The notes below the pieces were generated by a model. That model had not been told where the DNA came from and searched no databases. It saw nothing but the letters and a program-made list of their open reading frames with translations. A stretch of 64,000 nucleotides of DNA, from assembly GCA_020883125.1 (NCBI GenBank), contig JAHREW010000003.1:62001-126000 (forward strand), in the 5' to 3' direction. Both the position numbers and the translations under genes were made by a program. Within the stretch, counting starts at the first letter, position 1. Each line of letters opens with the position of its first letter. Below are positions 34,050-43,655 of this stretch, piece after piece. The DNA is from Microcoleus sp. CAWBG506 (lineage in GTDB: Bacteria; Cyanobacteriota; Cyanobacteriia; Cyanobacteriales; Microcoleaceae).

Positions 34050-34409
34050 ATGAAACTAAAACGATTAGGTCACGTAGCCGTTTGCGTGCAAGACATTGAA
34101 AAATCTGCTGATTTCTACCAAAACTTGGGTATGGAGTTAGTCTGGAAAGATGCAGACTGGGCTTATTTGAAAGCAGGAGAAGACGGACTGGCGCTGTTGA
34201 GTCCTACTTACGATCAAGCAGGGCCACATTTTGGGTTCGTATTTGACGATCGCACCGAAATGGAATCAGCCTACCAACAACTCAAAGTTGAAGGTGTTTC
34301 CGTCACTCACATTCACGAACACCGGGACGGTACAGCATCCTTTTATGGCAGAGATCCCGATGGTAACGGCTTTGAGTATCTTTATGAACCAGCGCCCTCG
34401 TCTAAATAG
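34050..34409 (+). CDS. VOC-family (glyoxalase/dioxygenase fold) protein
   Basis: A 119-residue single-chain VOC protein with two beta-alpha-beta-beta-beta modules. It starts KRLGHVAVCVQDIEKSADFY with a metal-ligand His at 8. GPHFGFVFDD near 60 and DPDGNGFEYLYEP (about 101-113) supply the other usual His and Glu positions. Enzyme type (glyoxalase I, dioxygenase or resistance protein) cannot be told from sequence, though the ligand pattern is complete. Cytosolic. An inverted repeat with a HIP1 loop lies 51 bp downstream. Confidence 0.85.
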   Translation: MKLKRLGHVAVCVQDIEKSADFYQNLGMELVWKDADWAYLKAGEDGLALLSPTYDQAGPHFGFVFDDRTEMESAYQQLKVEGVSVTHIHEHRDGTASFYGRDPDGNGFEYLYEPAPSSK

Positions 34410-34459
34410 TCATCAGACTTTTGGCAAAAAGATAGTCAAGAACAGATATAGATTAGTTG

Positions 34460-34515
34460 TTGGTGATTCGTGATTGGTGGCGATCGCGTGCCAATAACCA
34501 ATCACGAATCACCAA
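34460..34515. terminator. Perfect 19-bp inverted repeat with a HIP1 loop
   Basis: TTGGTGATTCGTGATTGGT (34460-34478) and its exact complement ACCAATCACGAATCACCAA (34497-34515) enclose an 18-base spacer containing GCGATCGC. No T-run follows. It may end transcription of the VOC gene or be a dispersed palindrome. Confidence 0.6.
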
Positions 34516-34711
34516 TCACCATTTATGCCAATCCCTGGCGGGGCGGGGACTGACAGCCACCGCCCCCAAAACTCCAAACCATTCTCCCCTTCCCGGAACA
34601 CCCCTAGTAGTCGCCGAAGAATCTGACGTAGCCAGAGCGAGGGAGTACAGTAAGGTTGAAGCTCTCAATAGCAACAAACATATCCAGAACTTCCGAAAAT
34701 CTACCCGATAA

Positions 34712-34739
34712 TCTAAAATCTAAAATCTAAAATCTAAAA
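34712..34739. repeat. TCTAAAA heptamers upstream of rodA
   Basis: Four exact copies end 5 bp before the rodA ATG. No Shine-Dalgarno is present. Confidence 0.9.
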
Positions 34740-34744
34740 TCCTC

Positions 34745-36007
34745 ATGTTTCAGAGAATACAAGTCAAAAACCGCTGGAAATCAATCTTCAAACCCTGGGC
34801 AGAAATAGACCCCTGGCTGTTCGCTGCTTGCATCGGCCTCACCGTATTCGGGGGAATCATGATTCACAGTGTTGAGATCAATCAAGGACTGATCGATTGG
34901 TGGCGACACTGGGTGACAGGCGGAGTAGGTTTGTGTTTAGCCATCATCATTTCCCGGTGTCGTTACGAAGTATTGATCCAGTGGAAATGGCCAATCTACA
35001 TAGCGATCAATTTGTCACTGATTGCGGTGCGGTTTATCGGTAGTACAGGGCTCGGTGCCCAAAGGTGGATTAATATCGGCGGCTTCTACTTGCAACCGTC
35101 AGAATTTGCCAAAATCGGCATGATTATTACTTTAGCAGCCCTGATGCACGATAAAACAGTCCCTACGTTGCGGGATATGTTGAAGATGCTAGCAATCATG
35201 GCTGTACCCTGGGGATTGATTTTTGCCGAACCAAATTTGGGTACTTCTCTGGTATTTGGGGCGATAACCATGGGGATGTTTTACTGGGGTAATGTCAATC
35301 CCGGTTGGTTGATCTTGCTATTTTCTCCTTTGTTCTCAGTGCTCCTCAATAACTTGTCTACACCGATTTGGGTAGGTTGGATATTAGTGGCGGGTGTGAT
35401 TGCTTGGCGGTCTCTACCTTGGCGCTGGTTGGGGACTTTCGCTACAGTGCTGGTGAATGTGGTTTCGGGACACGTCGGACATATTTTTTGGAGCGTACTC
35501 AAAGATTATCAAAAAATGCGGCTCACAGGGTTTTTAAACCCAGAAAAAGACCCTTTAGGTAGCGGATATCACTTGATTCAATCTCGGATTGCGATCGGTG
35601 CTGGGGAACTCAAGGGGAGGGGATTGAATCACGGAACCCAAACTCAACTTAACTTTATTCCCGAACAGCATACGGACTTTATCTTTTCAGCGATTGGTGA
35701 AGAATTAGGTTTTATTGGTTGTATTTTAGTCTTATTTTGTTTCTGGCTAATTTGTTTGCGATTGGTGATTATTGCTCAAACTGCTAACGATAATTTTGGT
35801 TCTTTGTTGGCAATTGGTATATTGTCAATGTTGATTTTTCAAGTATTTGTTAATATTGGGATGAACATTGGCTTGGCACCTGTTACAGGGATTCCGCTAC
35901 CTTTCTTGAGTTACGGTAATGCGTCGCTGCTGAGTAATTTTCTGGGGTTGGGACTTGCCGAGTCGGTGGCGAATCGGCGACAGCGCAAGAAGATGTGGAA
36001 TAGGTAA
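34745..36007 (+). CDS. rodA: SEDS-family peptidoglycan glycosyltransferase RodA
   Basis: A 420-residue polytopic membrane protein of the FtsW/RodA/SpoVE family that polymerises lipid II glycan strands for side-wall growth with a class B PBP partner. About ten hydrophobic helices are visible. Signature segments are GLGAQRWINIGGFYLQPSEF (about 98-117), FAEPNLGTSL near 160, the large loop with HLIQSRIAIGAGELKGRG and QLNFIPEQHTDFIFSAIGEE (near 300-320), and the C-terminal PVTGIPLPFLSYG (about 379-391). RodA is preferred over FtsW by general resemblance. It is convergent with pcxA. Confidence 0.92.
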   Translation: MFQRIQVKNRWKSIFKPWAEIDPWLFAACIGLTVFGGIMIHSVEINQGLIDWWRHWVTGGVGLCLAIIISRCRYEVLIQWKWPIYIAINLSLIAVRFIGSTGLGAQRWINIGGFYLQPSEFAKIGMIITLAALMHDKTVPTLRDMLKMLAIMAVPWGLIFAEPNLGTSLVFGAITMGMFYWGNVNPGWLILLFSPLFSVLLNNLSTPIWVGWILVAGVIAWRSLPWRWLGTFATVLVNVVSGHVGHIFWSVLKDYQKMRLTGFLNPEKDPLGSGYHLIQSRIAIGAGELKGRGLNHGTQTQLNFIPEQHTDFIFSAIGEELGFIGCILVLFCFWLICLRLVIIAQTANDNFGSLLAIGILSMLIFQVFVNIGMNIGLAPVTGIPLPFLSYGNASLLSNFLGLGLAESVANRRQRKKMWNR

Positions 36008-36012
36008 AAAAT

Positions 36013-36152
36013 ATTGGTTAGTTTTTATTGGTTAGTTGTTATTGGTTAGTTGTTATTTGTTGGTGGTTCGTTGTTAGTTTAATAACCAATAACTAATAAC
36101 CAACAACCAATAACCAACAACTAACAACTAATAACTAATAACAACTAACCAA
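36013..36152. terminator. Long inverted heptamer array between rodA and pcxA
   Basis: TTGGTTAGTTGTTA-type units (36013-36079) face TAACAACTAACCAA-type units (36081-36152). The two halves can pair over more than 60 bases with mismatches. The location between two convergent stops suggests a bidirectional terminator made from STRR repeats. Confidence 0.65.
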
Positions 36153-36177
36153 TGCCCAAGGCCCCATTCCCCATTCC

Positions 36178-37536
36178 CTATTCGTTCATATTCTTGTAAG
36201 TAGCTACAGCGGAAGGGGAACTCCGATTTAAGTAGCGGAATATCCAATACTTAAAGACGGTATCCAAAATTACAGGAAAAGTGGCAATGAACAGAAATAT
36301 AAACTGCCGATTTTCTGGTAGTCCGAAATGTCTTGATACACCTTCGAGAATTACTTCCCAACCGTGGGGTGAGTGGAATCCGACAAACACATCGGTAAAC
36401 AAAATAATCACAAAAGCCTTGGCACTGTCACTGAGACCATAAACCACATCGTCCATAAAAGACTTGACAATTTCAATTTCTTTCTTGTTGGTGAGGAGAA
36501 TCATCACAAAAGCCAGACAGGAAATCAAATCTGAAAACACATTTTTTATGGCACTAGAGCTTTCATTACCGAATTCTTTAGCTATTTCCAGAGCTTTTTC
36601 TTCAATTTTCTTTTCGGTTTCTTCTGTAGAAATCGCTGGAGCCATACCAATTAATGTTTGAAATTTCAGGTGTTGCTCAAACTTTTCCAATTCTTTAAAT
36701 GCTTCTTTTTCCAAATCAACATTGATGAAAAGAGGAGCATTGTTATTAATTCTTACCCGATCGACTATCGGTCCAACTATAAAAGTTTTGGCGATTTGAT
36801 GAGTCAACAGTGGCACTAATATCAAAAGTAAAATAAACCTCAAAGAAATGACTGTTTTTACTTTTGAATTACGAAAATTTTTAACTACTTCTTTTTCCGC
36901 GGCCGGATCTAACTCTTTAGTAATGCGATTCAAAGTTCCCAAAAGGGATCTGGGCAATAAGCTAACTTCCTCAACATAAGTATCAACTCCCTCAGCGTCA
37001 CTGGGGATGGAGTTAGGGGAACCGTTATTTTGGTAAGGCTGAGGACTGCCAGTTTTAGAACTAATGGGAAGATTGGGACTATTAGAAATTGGTACAATAG
37101 CCGTGGGTTTACGATTAATGTAGCGGGCGATGACCCTATCAATAAACTCTAACTTTTCAAATACAAGGGAGGCTCGATCTTTGGTATCTATGCCGAATCC
37201 ACGGTGGTAACGATCGACCAAAACTCCACCCTTGGGTTGAGCAGCCACCCGCTCTGGTAGTTCCAAAAAAGCACGGCTGGCATTAAACTCAACCATTCTA
37301 GTTTGAATGGCTTTGAGGTATTTTTGTAGATCGGATTTAAAGTAAGATAAAGTGCTGTCTCCGTAATCGCCCGCGCGATCGCCAATGGGTTGACCACCAA
37401 AATGCTCGTCTTCGATCGCCTTAATTGCCAAAGCAGCTTCGTAAGCTTGTTCTAGAGCTCTTTCCGGCGTTTCTCGATACCATTGGCGAGCACTGTAGAG
37501 ATATTTTACAAATCTGTTCCAGGGAGAAGTATTCAT
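36178..37536 (-). CDS. pcxA: Proton extrusion protein PcxA (CemA/CotA family)
   Basis: A 452-residue cytoplasmic-membrane protein homologous to chloroplast CemA, involved in light-dependent Na+-coupled proton extrusion and so in inorganic carbon uptake. A long cytosolic N-terminus (about 1-235) holds RSLLGTLNRITKELDPAAEK (about 194-213). Four hydrophobic helices follow (about 235-255, 335-352, 375-395, 412-440), with the conserved KTVISLRFILLLILVPLLTH at the first. The C-terminal helix pair with GWEVILEGVSRHFGLPE matches the family. Length agrees with long cyanobacterial PcxA forms. Confidence 0.9.
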   Translation of the reverse strand: MNTSPWNRFVKYLYSARQWYRETPERALEQAYEAALAIKAIEDEHFGGQPIGDRAGDYGDSTLSYFKSDLQKYLKAIQTRMVEFNASRAFLELPERVAAQPKGGVLVDRYHRGFGIDTKDRASLVFEKLEFIDRVIARYINRKPTAIVPISNSPNLPISSKTGSPQPYQNNGSPNSIPSDAEGVDTYVEEVSLLPRSLLGTLNRITKELDPAAEKEVVKNFRNSKVKTVISLRFILLLILVPLLTHQIAKTFIVGPIVDRVRINNNAPLFINVDLEKEAFKELEKFEQHLKFQTLIGMAPAISTEETEKKIEEKALEIAKEFGNESSSAIKNVFSDLISCLAFVMILLTNKKEIEIVKSFMDDVVYGLSDSAKAFVIILFTDVFVGFHSPHGWEVILEGVSRHFGLPENRQFIFLFIATFPVILDTVFKYWIFRYLNRSSPSAVATYKNMNE

Positions 37537-37617
37537 AGCTAAAGCTGGTTAGTCTACCGTGGGATTAGTGATTAAAGTATTCATGGTATAGTAGCAAACT
37601 TACTTAGATTAGAAATC

Positions 37618-39810
37618 GTGTCTTCGGATTCAATTTGGATTGTCGGAGCCGCTCGCAGTGGCAAAACCAGTCGCTTAATTGAACAGTTCTGCCTGTGGAG
37701 CAAAACTGTTAAGCCTCTGTCAGCAAGAGTTTCAAGTCGCTTGGGCTCTGGCCATCGCAGGCTGGGACAGACTGGGCGAGCAATTTTAGTTTTAGCAGCT
37801 AATGGAGAAAATCGCCTGGAATTGGCCGATCGCATCGCCGTCGCCACCCAAGGAAAATATACCTTTAACTCAACCACACCCTTTGGCTTTTTCGAGCAGG
37901 AGGTAATGCTTTTTTGGCCACTGCTAATGGATTCCCTGGAATTGAGGGCCCAATTTCCTCTGCGGCTGCAACCTGAAACTGAACTGGAACTTGCAACTAG
38001 ACTATGGCGTCACGAGCTAGACGAAGGGGTTTTGCAACAAACAGGGGTAAGTCCAAATCGCATGGTGCGTCGAACTCTAGATTTGTTACAACTGGCTGCG
38101 GTTAGCGGGACACCGATCGAAGCAATTCCCACTATTCTAGAACAGGGATTTGCTCAGCCAAGTGACCAGACTCGTCTGTGGACTAGCATGGGAGAGTTGC
38201 TGGGAAGATGGCGGGAATGGTGTTTGACAAGGGGGCTGCTGACTTACGGGATGATTGGGGAACTCTACTGGCGCTATCTGTTGCAGAATCCCACTTACCA
38301 AGAGCGTTTAGCCTCGCGATACCAAGCAGTCATCGCTGACGATGTGGATGATTATCCAGCCATCAGTCGCGATTTGTTGGAGTTTCTGCTGTCTTCAGGG
38401 GCGACGGGGGCCTTCACCTACAATCCAGATGGAGGAGTGCGCTTGGGCTTGGGGGCTGATACGGAATATATGGCCCAACTGGAAACACGCTGTGCCACAG
38501 TGGAATACTTGGATCGAAAAGCAGGTTTAGCTAAAGATATTGGTGAGTTAGCGGTGAATTTAGCTGTTAATTTTGATGCTTTTTATCCTTTTGGTTTGAG
38601 TTTTCCTGGGGAGGTGCGATCGATCCAAACTACCTCGCGGGCCCAACTGCTGCGAGAAACCGCTGAAATCATTGCTGAGGCGGTTAAGTCAAAGGCTGTG
38701 GCACCGGGGGAGATAGCCGTAATTGCTCCTGGTATAGATGCGATCGCCCGTTACACCCTCACAGAAATTTTAGCCCGCGATAACATCCCCACGGCATCCC
38801 TCAACGATCAGCGTCCCCTGTCAAGTACCCCAGCGATTCGAGCTTTGTTAACAGTGCTAGCGTTAGTTTATCCGGGACTAGGCCGTTTAGTCGATCGAGA
38901 CGCAGTAGCGGAAATGCTGGTAGTGTTAAGCAGGCAGAGAAACCGCCCATGGGAAGAGGAACCGGAAGCAGAGGCTAACAGTCCCACATCTAAAATCCCA
39001 CATCTAAAATCGATCGACCCCGTGAGAGCGGGTTTAATTGCCGATCACTGTTTTTGTCCAAATCTCGATCGACCTCAATTGTTACCGTTGACAGCCTTTC
39101 CTCGATGGGACAGACTCGGATACCGAGCGGCGGGGGCTTACGAGGACATTGTGGAGTGGATCGAACAACAGCGGAGGCAACAACAGGAGCGACTGTTGCC
39201 GAGTCCTATTTCCTTGCTCGATCGAGCTATCCAGAAATTTCTGATCTTCGATCGATACCTAGCCTACGATCGACTAGCAGCCCTGCGAGAATTAATGGAA
39301 ACTGCCACTCACTATTGGGAAATAGACGGACGAATGCAGCAAATAGAACCAAAGTCCGGTGGCGACTCCGAGACGATCGCCCGTTTTATTCATTTATTGC
39401 GCCAAGGAACCGTCACCGCCAACCCCTTTCCAGTCAGGCCAGATGGGCCCGATGGCCAAACCGTCACCATCGCCAATATCTTTCAGTACCGCAGCAGTCG
39501 TCGCGCCCACCAATGGCATTTTTGGCTAGATGCGGGTTCGCCGCTGTGGCTGAGTGGGGGTGCGGCTACGCTGTATGGTGCTCCTTTGTTTTGGCGATCG
39601 CAACAGGGGCGATCGTGGCAAAGTGAAGACGAAGAAACAGAAGGACAACAGCGACTGCGGCGAATTCTGGTAGATTTGTTAAGTCGCTGTTCCCAACTTT
39701 ACCTATGCCACAGCGAACTCGCCGTTAACGGACAAGAACAAACCGGGCCACTTCTGCCTTTAATTCATAAATCTGTTTCTTACCAAAGACCTGGGATGGG
39801 TAGAAGGTAG
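37618..39810 (+). CDS. UvrD/AddB-like P-loop protein ('recombinase family' type)
   Basis: A 730-residue cytosolic protein with an N-terminal Walker A motif VGAARSGKTSRL (Gly10-Lys16-Thr17) and a possible Walker B in AVIADDVDDYP (about 239-249). A UvrD-like second region has VIAPGIDAIARYTLTEIL (near 370) and TASLNDQRPLSSTPAIRALL, resembling helicase domain 2 of UvrD/AddB proteins. Other helicase motifs are weak, and no C-terminal nuclease Cys cluster is visible. Cyanobacterial homologues are, from memory, labelled recombinase family protein. DNA repair or recombination is plausible but unproven. The start is GTG at 37618. A TRP-rich C-terminus (about 625-690) is odd. Confidence 0.65.
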   Translation: MSSDSIWIVGAARSGKTSRLIEQFCLWSKTVKPLSARVSSRLGSGHRRLGQTGRAILVLAANGENRLELADRIAVATQGKYTFNSTTPFGFFEQEVMLFWPLLMDSLELRAQFPLRLQPETELELATRLWRHELDEGVLQQTGVSPNRMVRRTLDLLQLAAVSGTPIEAIPTILEQGFAQPSDQTRLWTSMGELLGRWREWCLTRGLLTYGMIGELYWRYLLQNPTYQERLASRYQAVIADDVDDYPAISRDLLEFLLSSGATGAFTYNPDGGVRLGLGADTEYMAQLETRCATVEYLDRKAGLAKDIGELAVNLAVNFDAFYPFGLSFPGEVRSIQTTSRAQLLRETAEIIAEAVKSKAVAPGEIAVIAPGIDAIARYTLTEILARDNIPTASLNDQRPLSSTPAIRALLTVLALVYPGLGRLVDRDAVAEMLVVLSRQRNRPWEEEPEAEANSPTSKIPHLKSIDPVRAGLIADHCFCPNLDRPQLLPLTAFPRWDRLGYRAAGAYEDIVEWIEQQRRQQQERLLPSPISLLDRAIQKFLIFDRYLAYDRLAALRELMETATHYWEIDGRMQQIEPKSGGDSETIARFIHLLRQGTVTANPFPVRPDGPDGQTVTIANIFQYRSSRRAHQWHFWLDAGSPLWLSGGAATLYGAPLFWRSQQGRSWQSEDEETEGQQRLRRILVDLLSRCSQLYLCHSELAVNGQEQTGPLLPLIHKSVSYQRPGMGRR

Positions 39811-40251
39811 AAACCAGAAACAAGAAGGAAGAATAAATTAGTTAAGTAGAAGGAAGAAGGAAGAAGGAAGAAGGAAGAAGGAAGAAGGAAGAATCGCAAG
39901 CCAGTAAGCTTTTAAGTAAGCGATTTGAATCTTGCATTTAATTACGTGGACTTACTTAGTTGTTATTTGTTATTTGTTATTTGTTATTTTTTACTTACCA
40001 TAACCAATAACAAGTACATCAATACCCAATCCCTGCCGTTTAATCCGCCCATTACCGATTACCGATTACCGATTACCGATTACCGATTACCGATTACCGA
40101 TTACCGATTACCGATTACCTATTGCCCAATTAATTTAGTATGTTAGAACAGAATGAGATTATTAATCAATGTAAGGCCAAAATTTTGGCAACTAACTGAT
40201 ATCAATCAGTTTTAAAGTCAATCATAATCATTGTGTAAAGGAGCCAAAATT
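39811..40251. other. Repeat-rich spacer before the RTX genes
   Basis: A 441-bp gap with GGAAGAA heptamers (39849-39893), TTATTTG/TTGTTAT heptamers (39958-39989) and about ten CCGATTA heptamers (40051-40118). After these, the last 110 bp are unique and presumably hold the RTX promoter. No gene seen. Confidence 0.6.
40051..40118. repeat. CCGATTA heptamer array
   Basis: About ten CCGATTA (ATTACCG) copies in exact tandem. This is the most uniform STRR array in the window. Confidence 0.9.
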
Positions 40252-43200
40252 ATGCCATCAGCAGTACCATTTATTCCGGTGCCAACGCCAACTCCAACTC
40301 CAGACCCAACGCCAACCCCAACTCCAGACCCAACGCCCACTCCAACCCCAACCCCAACGCCAACCCCAACCCCAACGCCAACTCCTGCCCCAACCCCAAC
40401 TCCCGCCGACGATACATTTGGGGGGATAGACGACACCTTGGGCACAGGTGGCAGCACGACACCCGCAATCATCGGCGGAATTATCCGCGGTACAGACAAA
40501 AATGACTCCTTGATAGGCAGTATCGGCCCCGACGTGATTTCTGGGCTGCAAGGCAACGATAACCTCCAAGGTGGGGAGGGCGACGACCTGGTATTTGGCA
40601 ACGAAGATGATGATGTACTATTCGGCGGACCAGGTAACGACGCTCTCGACGGCGGTTCAGGACTAGATACGCTCTACGGAGGGAAAGGCAGCGACTCCCT
40701 AGACGGGGGAAATAACCCCGACCTGCTTTATGGTAATGACGGCAACGACACCGTAGTAGGAGGGGAAGGCAGAGACACGGCTTTCGGTGGCAAAGGTGGT
40801 GACAGCCTGCGCGGTGGCTTGGGTGATGATAGTATGTTTGGCGATCGAGGTGATGACGTTCTTTGGGGCGACCAAGGTAACGACTCCCTGTTCGGTGGCG
40901 ACGGCGACGACCTGGTATTTGGCAACGAAGGAGGCGACTGGCTCTACGGCAACGTCGGCGCGGACACAATTTTTGCCAATGATGGGGACGACATCGTTTT
41001 CGGCGGTGCTGGCGATGACATCATAGATGGTGGTGCTGGCAACGACGTTCTGTGGGGAGAAACAGGCAAAGACTTAGTTTCAGGAGGCGAAGGCAAAGAT
41101 GTCTTCGTCATGGCCCGTGTTAGTTCTCCCGGCCTTGGTGGCAGCACAGACCCCGTATTTATCACCAGCGGCGGCCCTGACATTGGTGATGCCGATATTT
41201 TTACAGATTTTCGCCTTGGCGAAGATCTAATTGGGTTAGGCGGAGACCTCAAATTTGAAGATTTGATCATCTTCCAAAGCAGCGACACCAAAGCCGGCAG
41301 TACGATTATTCGCAACGGTGTCAGTGGCGACTTTTTAGCAGTATTGCCCGGAGTGGACAGCAGAACCCTCGGCCGCAGCAGTTTTGTGATTGCCCCGACA
41401 GTTCCCGGCAGCGCTACCCCTCTCCCCACACCGACACCAACACCAAATCCGACACCAACACCGACTCCCACACCAACACCAAATCCGACACCAACACCGA
41501 CTCCCACACCAACACCAAATCCGACACCAACACCGACTCCCACACCAACACCGACTCCCACACCAACACCAACACCAAATCCGACACCGACTCCCACACC
41601 AACTCCAACTCCAACTCCAACTCCCTTGCTCAATCAGGCTCCAAAGGCAGTCAACGACAACTTCACCACCGTGGCGGGACAAACACTTAGTCTCAACGTC
41701 CTGTTAAACGACACTGACCCGGACAATAACATTCTGACTGTTACCACTTTTACCGCCACCAGCAAGGGGAGTTTGACTCCTTTGGGCGGTGGCAGTTTCA
41801 AATACACCCCGAATGCTGGCTTTTCTGGTGCCGACAGCTTTAGTTACTCCATCTCAGATGGCAGAGGAGGTACAAGTCAGGCAGTAGCGACAATCAACGT
41901 CAGTAGCCCGCCGAAGCTAGCAATTAATGATGGTGTAGTTGTTGCTAAAAGTGCTCCGATTGGGACAATTACGGCGGCCGATTTGTTAGTTACAGACAGC
42001 GACAACACGCCGTCGGAAATTGTTTACACGATTACTCAAGCCCCTAACGCCAACAAAGGCTTTATCCAAAGGGGTACTGCTTTGTTGAATGTCGGCAGTA
42101 AATTCACCCAAGATGATATCAATAACAACATCATCAAATACAACCTGTTACCGACAGGTGGCAACGACAGTTTTACCTTTACAGCGTCAGACGGTTCTGG
42201 GACGATCGGACCGGCATCCTTCAGTATTACCGTTGTAGATAGTATTGTCGATCGCAGCAACCTCCCAGCCAGCAGCTTTACAGGCAGCAACCTAAGCGAC
42301 TTTATCATCGGGGGTGCGGGAGAGGATACCATCAGTGGCGGTGATGGCAACGACATCATCGACGGCAGAGCCGGCAACGACCTAGTATTCGGTCAAGCAG
42401 GGAACGACTCTCTGCTAGGTTTTACAGGCAACGACACCATCGACGGAGGCGAAGGCAACGACACCATCGACGGCGAAGACGGCATCGACTCCCTCCTAGG
42501 CGGGGTAGGTAATGACCTGATGTTTGGGGGTAATGACAACGACATCCTCAGTGGCGGTGACGGTAGCGATACCATTGACGGTGGCACTGGCAATGACTCT
42601 GTACTTGGGGAAGTGGGCGACGACTCGATACTTGGTGGCGTTGGTAACGACACCTTATTTGGCGGGGTTGGCGACGACTCCATCGAAGGCGGTGTTGGTG
42701 ATGACATCCTCGACGGCGGTATCGGCAGAGACTTACTCGATGGCGGTATCAATAACGACTTCATCTCCGGTGGCGACGGCGAGGACACCATTTTGGGTGG
42801 AGACGGCAACGATACTGAATTCGGAGGTGCGGGCAACGACTATCTCTTGGGCGAAGCTGGTGGCGACTCGCTGTTGGGAGATGCGGGAGACGACACCATC
42901 GATGGTGGCATTGGCAGCGATAGTCTGAGTGGCGGCTTCGGCAACGACTTGCTGTTGGGTGCTGATGACAATGACTCGCTTTCTGGCGGTGCGGGCAATG
43001 ATATTATCGGCGGCGGTGCTGGTTCCGACTTACTCACCGGGGATGCTGGCAATGATTTCTTCTACTACGAAACTCCTAGTGAAGGCGTGGACATTATTGC
43101 TGATTTTAACAACGGTAATGGCAACGATAACTTCTTGTTCAGATCCGCCAACTTTGGTGGCTTTACTAACTCTGGCACTGCTAACGATTTCACCAGTTTT

Positions 43201-43503
43201 ATCGTCAGAAATATTGGCAGTGGCGGAGACAATATCAGCAAGCAATCGGTCATTTTGTTTGAAAATAAATTCGACAATGCTCAAGCAGTGAATGCAGTAT
43301 TGAAAAATCAGAATGGTTCGGGCAAAACAGCAGCTTTCTTTGTCTATCTGAATAATACTTTCAACAAGTATGTTCTCGGCTTCGACCCGAATGCTGCTGA
43401 TGACAGTCTCCCTGCTTTTGATTTGGCTGTGTTGAATTCTATTCCTACAGTCCCAGGTTCTCTGAGCACGGTGATTACTGCGTCGCAGTTTAAGTTCATT
43501 TAA
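40252..43503 (+). CDS. Large RTX calcium-binding repeat protein 1
   Basis: A 1083-residue acidic protein, probably secreted by a type I system: it has no N-terminal signal, many GGxGxDxLx nonapeptides, and a hydrophobic C-terminal end (SQFKFI). Order: Pro-Thr tract (about 10-47), RTX block 1 (about 75-285), a module of about 95 residues with [14 protein letters not shown] (about 285-385), a second Pro-Thr/Asn tract (about 390-455), a cadherin-like/Big_9 domain with [10 protein letters not shown] (about 460-550), a Cadherin_3-like domain (about 555-660), RTX block 2 (about 675-930) and a C-terminal module. The ATG at 40252 has AAAGGAG eight bases upstream, which excludes the upstream TTG. Its paralogue follows 152 bp downstream. 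Adhesin or S-layer-like use is inferred; no transporter genes are nearby. Confidence 0.85.
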   Translation: MPSAVPFIPVPTPTPTPDPTPTPTPDPTPTPTPTPTPTPTPTPTPAPTPTPADDTFGGIDDTLGTGGSTTPAIIGGIIRGTDKNDSLIGSIGPDVISGLQGNDNLQGGEGDDLVFGNEDDDVLFGGPGNDALDGGSGLDTLYGGKGSDSLDGGNNPDLLYGNDGNDTVVGGEGRDTAFGGKGGDSLRGGLGDDSMFGDRGDDVLWGDQGNDSLFGGDGDDLVFGNEGGDWLYGNVGADTIFANDGDDIVFGGAGDDIIDGGAGNDVLWGETGKDLVSGGEGKDVFVMARVSSPGLGGSTDPVFITSGGPDIGDADIFTDFRLGEDLIGLGGDLKFEDLIIFQSSDTKAGSTIIRNGVSGDFLAVLPGVDSRTLGRSSFVIAPTVPGSATPLPTPTPTPNPTPTPTPTPTPNPTPTPTPTPTPNPTPTPTPTPTPTPTPTPTPNPTPTPTPTPTPTPTPLLNQAPKAVNDNFTTVAGQTLSLNVLLNDTDPDNNILTVTTFTATSKGSLTPLGGGSFKYTPNAGFSGADSFSYSISDGRGGTSQAVATINVSSPPKLAINDGVVVAKSAPIGTITAADLLVTDSDNTPSEIVYTITQAPNANKGFIQRGTALLNVGSKFTQDDINNNIIKYNLLPTGGNDSFTFTASDGSGTIGPASFSITVVDSIVDRSNLPASSFTGSNLSDFIIGGAGEDTISGGDGNDIIDGRAGNDLVFGQAGNDSLLGFTGNDTIDGGEGNDTIDGEDGIDSLLGGVGNDLMFGGNDNDILSGGDGSDTIDGGTGNDSVLGEVGDDSILGGVGNDTLFGGVGDDSIEGGVGDDILDGGIGRDLLDGGINNDFISGGDGEDTILGGDGNDTEFGGAGNDYLLGEAGGDSLLGDAGDDTIDGGIGSDSLSGGFGNDLLLGADDNDSLSGGAGNDIIGGGAGSDLLTGDAGNDFFYYETPSEGVDIIADFNNGNGNDNFLFRSANFGGFTNSGTANDFTSFIVRNIGSGGDNISKQSVILFENKFDNAQAVNAVLKNQNGSGKTAAFFVYLNNTFNKYVLGFDPNAADDSLPAFDLAVLNSIPTVPGSLSTVITASQFKFI
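41419..41625 (+). repeat. Pro-Thr/Asn-coding tandem repeats in RTX 1
   Basis: CCGACACCAACACCGACTCC-type units of 12 and 36 bp encode runs of PTPTPNPT. A related Pro-Thr tract lies at about 40276-40410. Copies are almost identical, so the linker length is likely to vary between strains. Confidence 0.85.
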
Positions 43504-43527
43504 CCTGAGATATTGGCTCATTCTTAA

Positions 43528-43548
43528 GAACAGGCATCTTGCCTGTTC
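43528..43548. repeat. GAACAGGC hairpin, copy 3
   Basis: GAACAGGC, ATCTT, GCCTGTTC. It is the exact reverse complement of copy 4 (49938-49958). It lies 25 bp after the RTX 1 stop. A second hairpin with GGGTGGGT and ACCCGCCC follows at about 43574-43595. Confidence 0.85.
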
Positions 43549-43655
43549 CACAAGGAGTGAATTTGATTGTGGGGTGGGTCGGAGAACCCGCCCATAAAAG
43601 ACTTGTTGAGAATCTATTGTTTAATGTTTGAATAGAACCACAAGGAGGCCGAATT

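Larger units (their letters stand above)
34410..34744. other. Intergenic spacer before rodA
   Basis: A 335-bp gap with a perfect 19-bp inverted repeat (34460-34515) and four TCTAAAA heptamers (34712-34739) next to the rodA start. A plus-strand frame of 84 codons across it is built partly from the repeat and has no recognisable features. Confidence 0.5.

Noticed and set aside
34457-34711. Plus-strand 84-residue frame upstream of rodA
   Set aside because: Begins within a perfect inverted repeat and has no conserved features.
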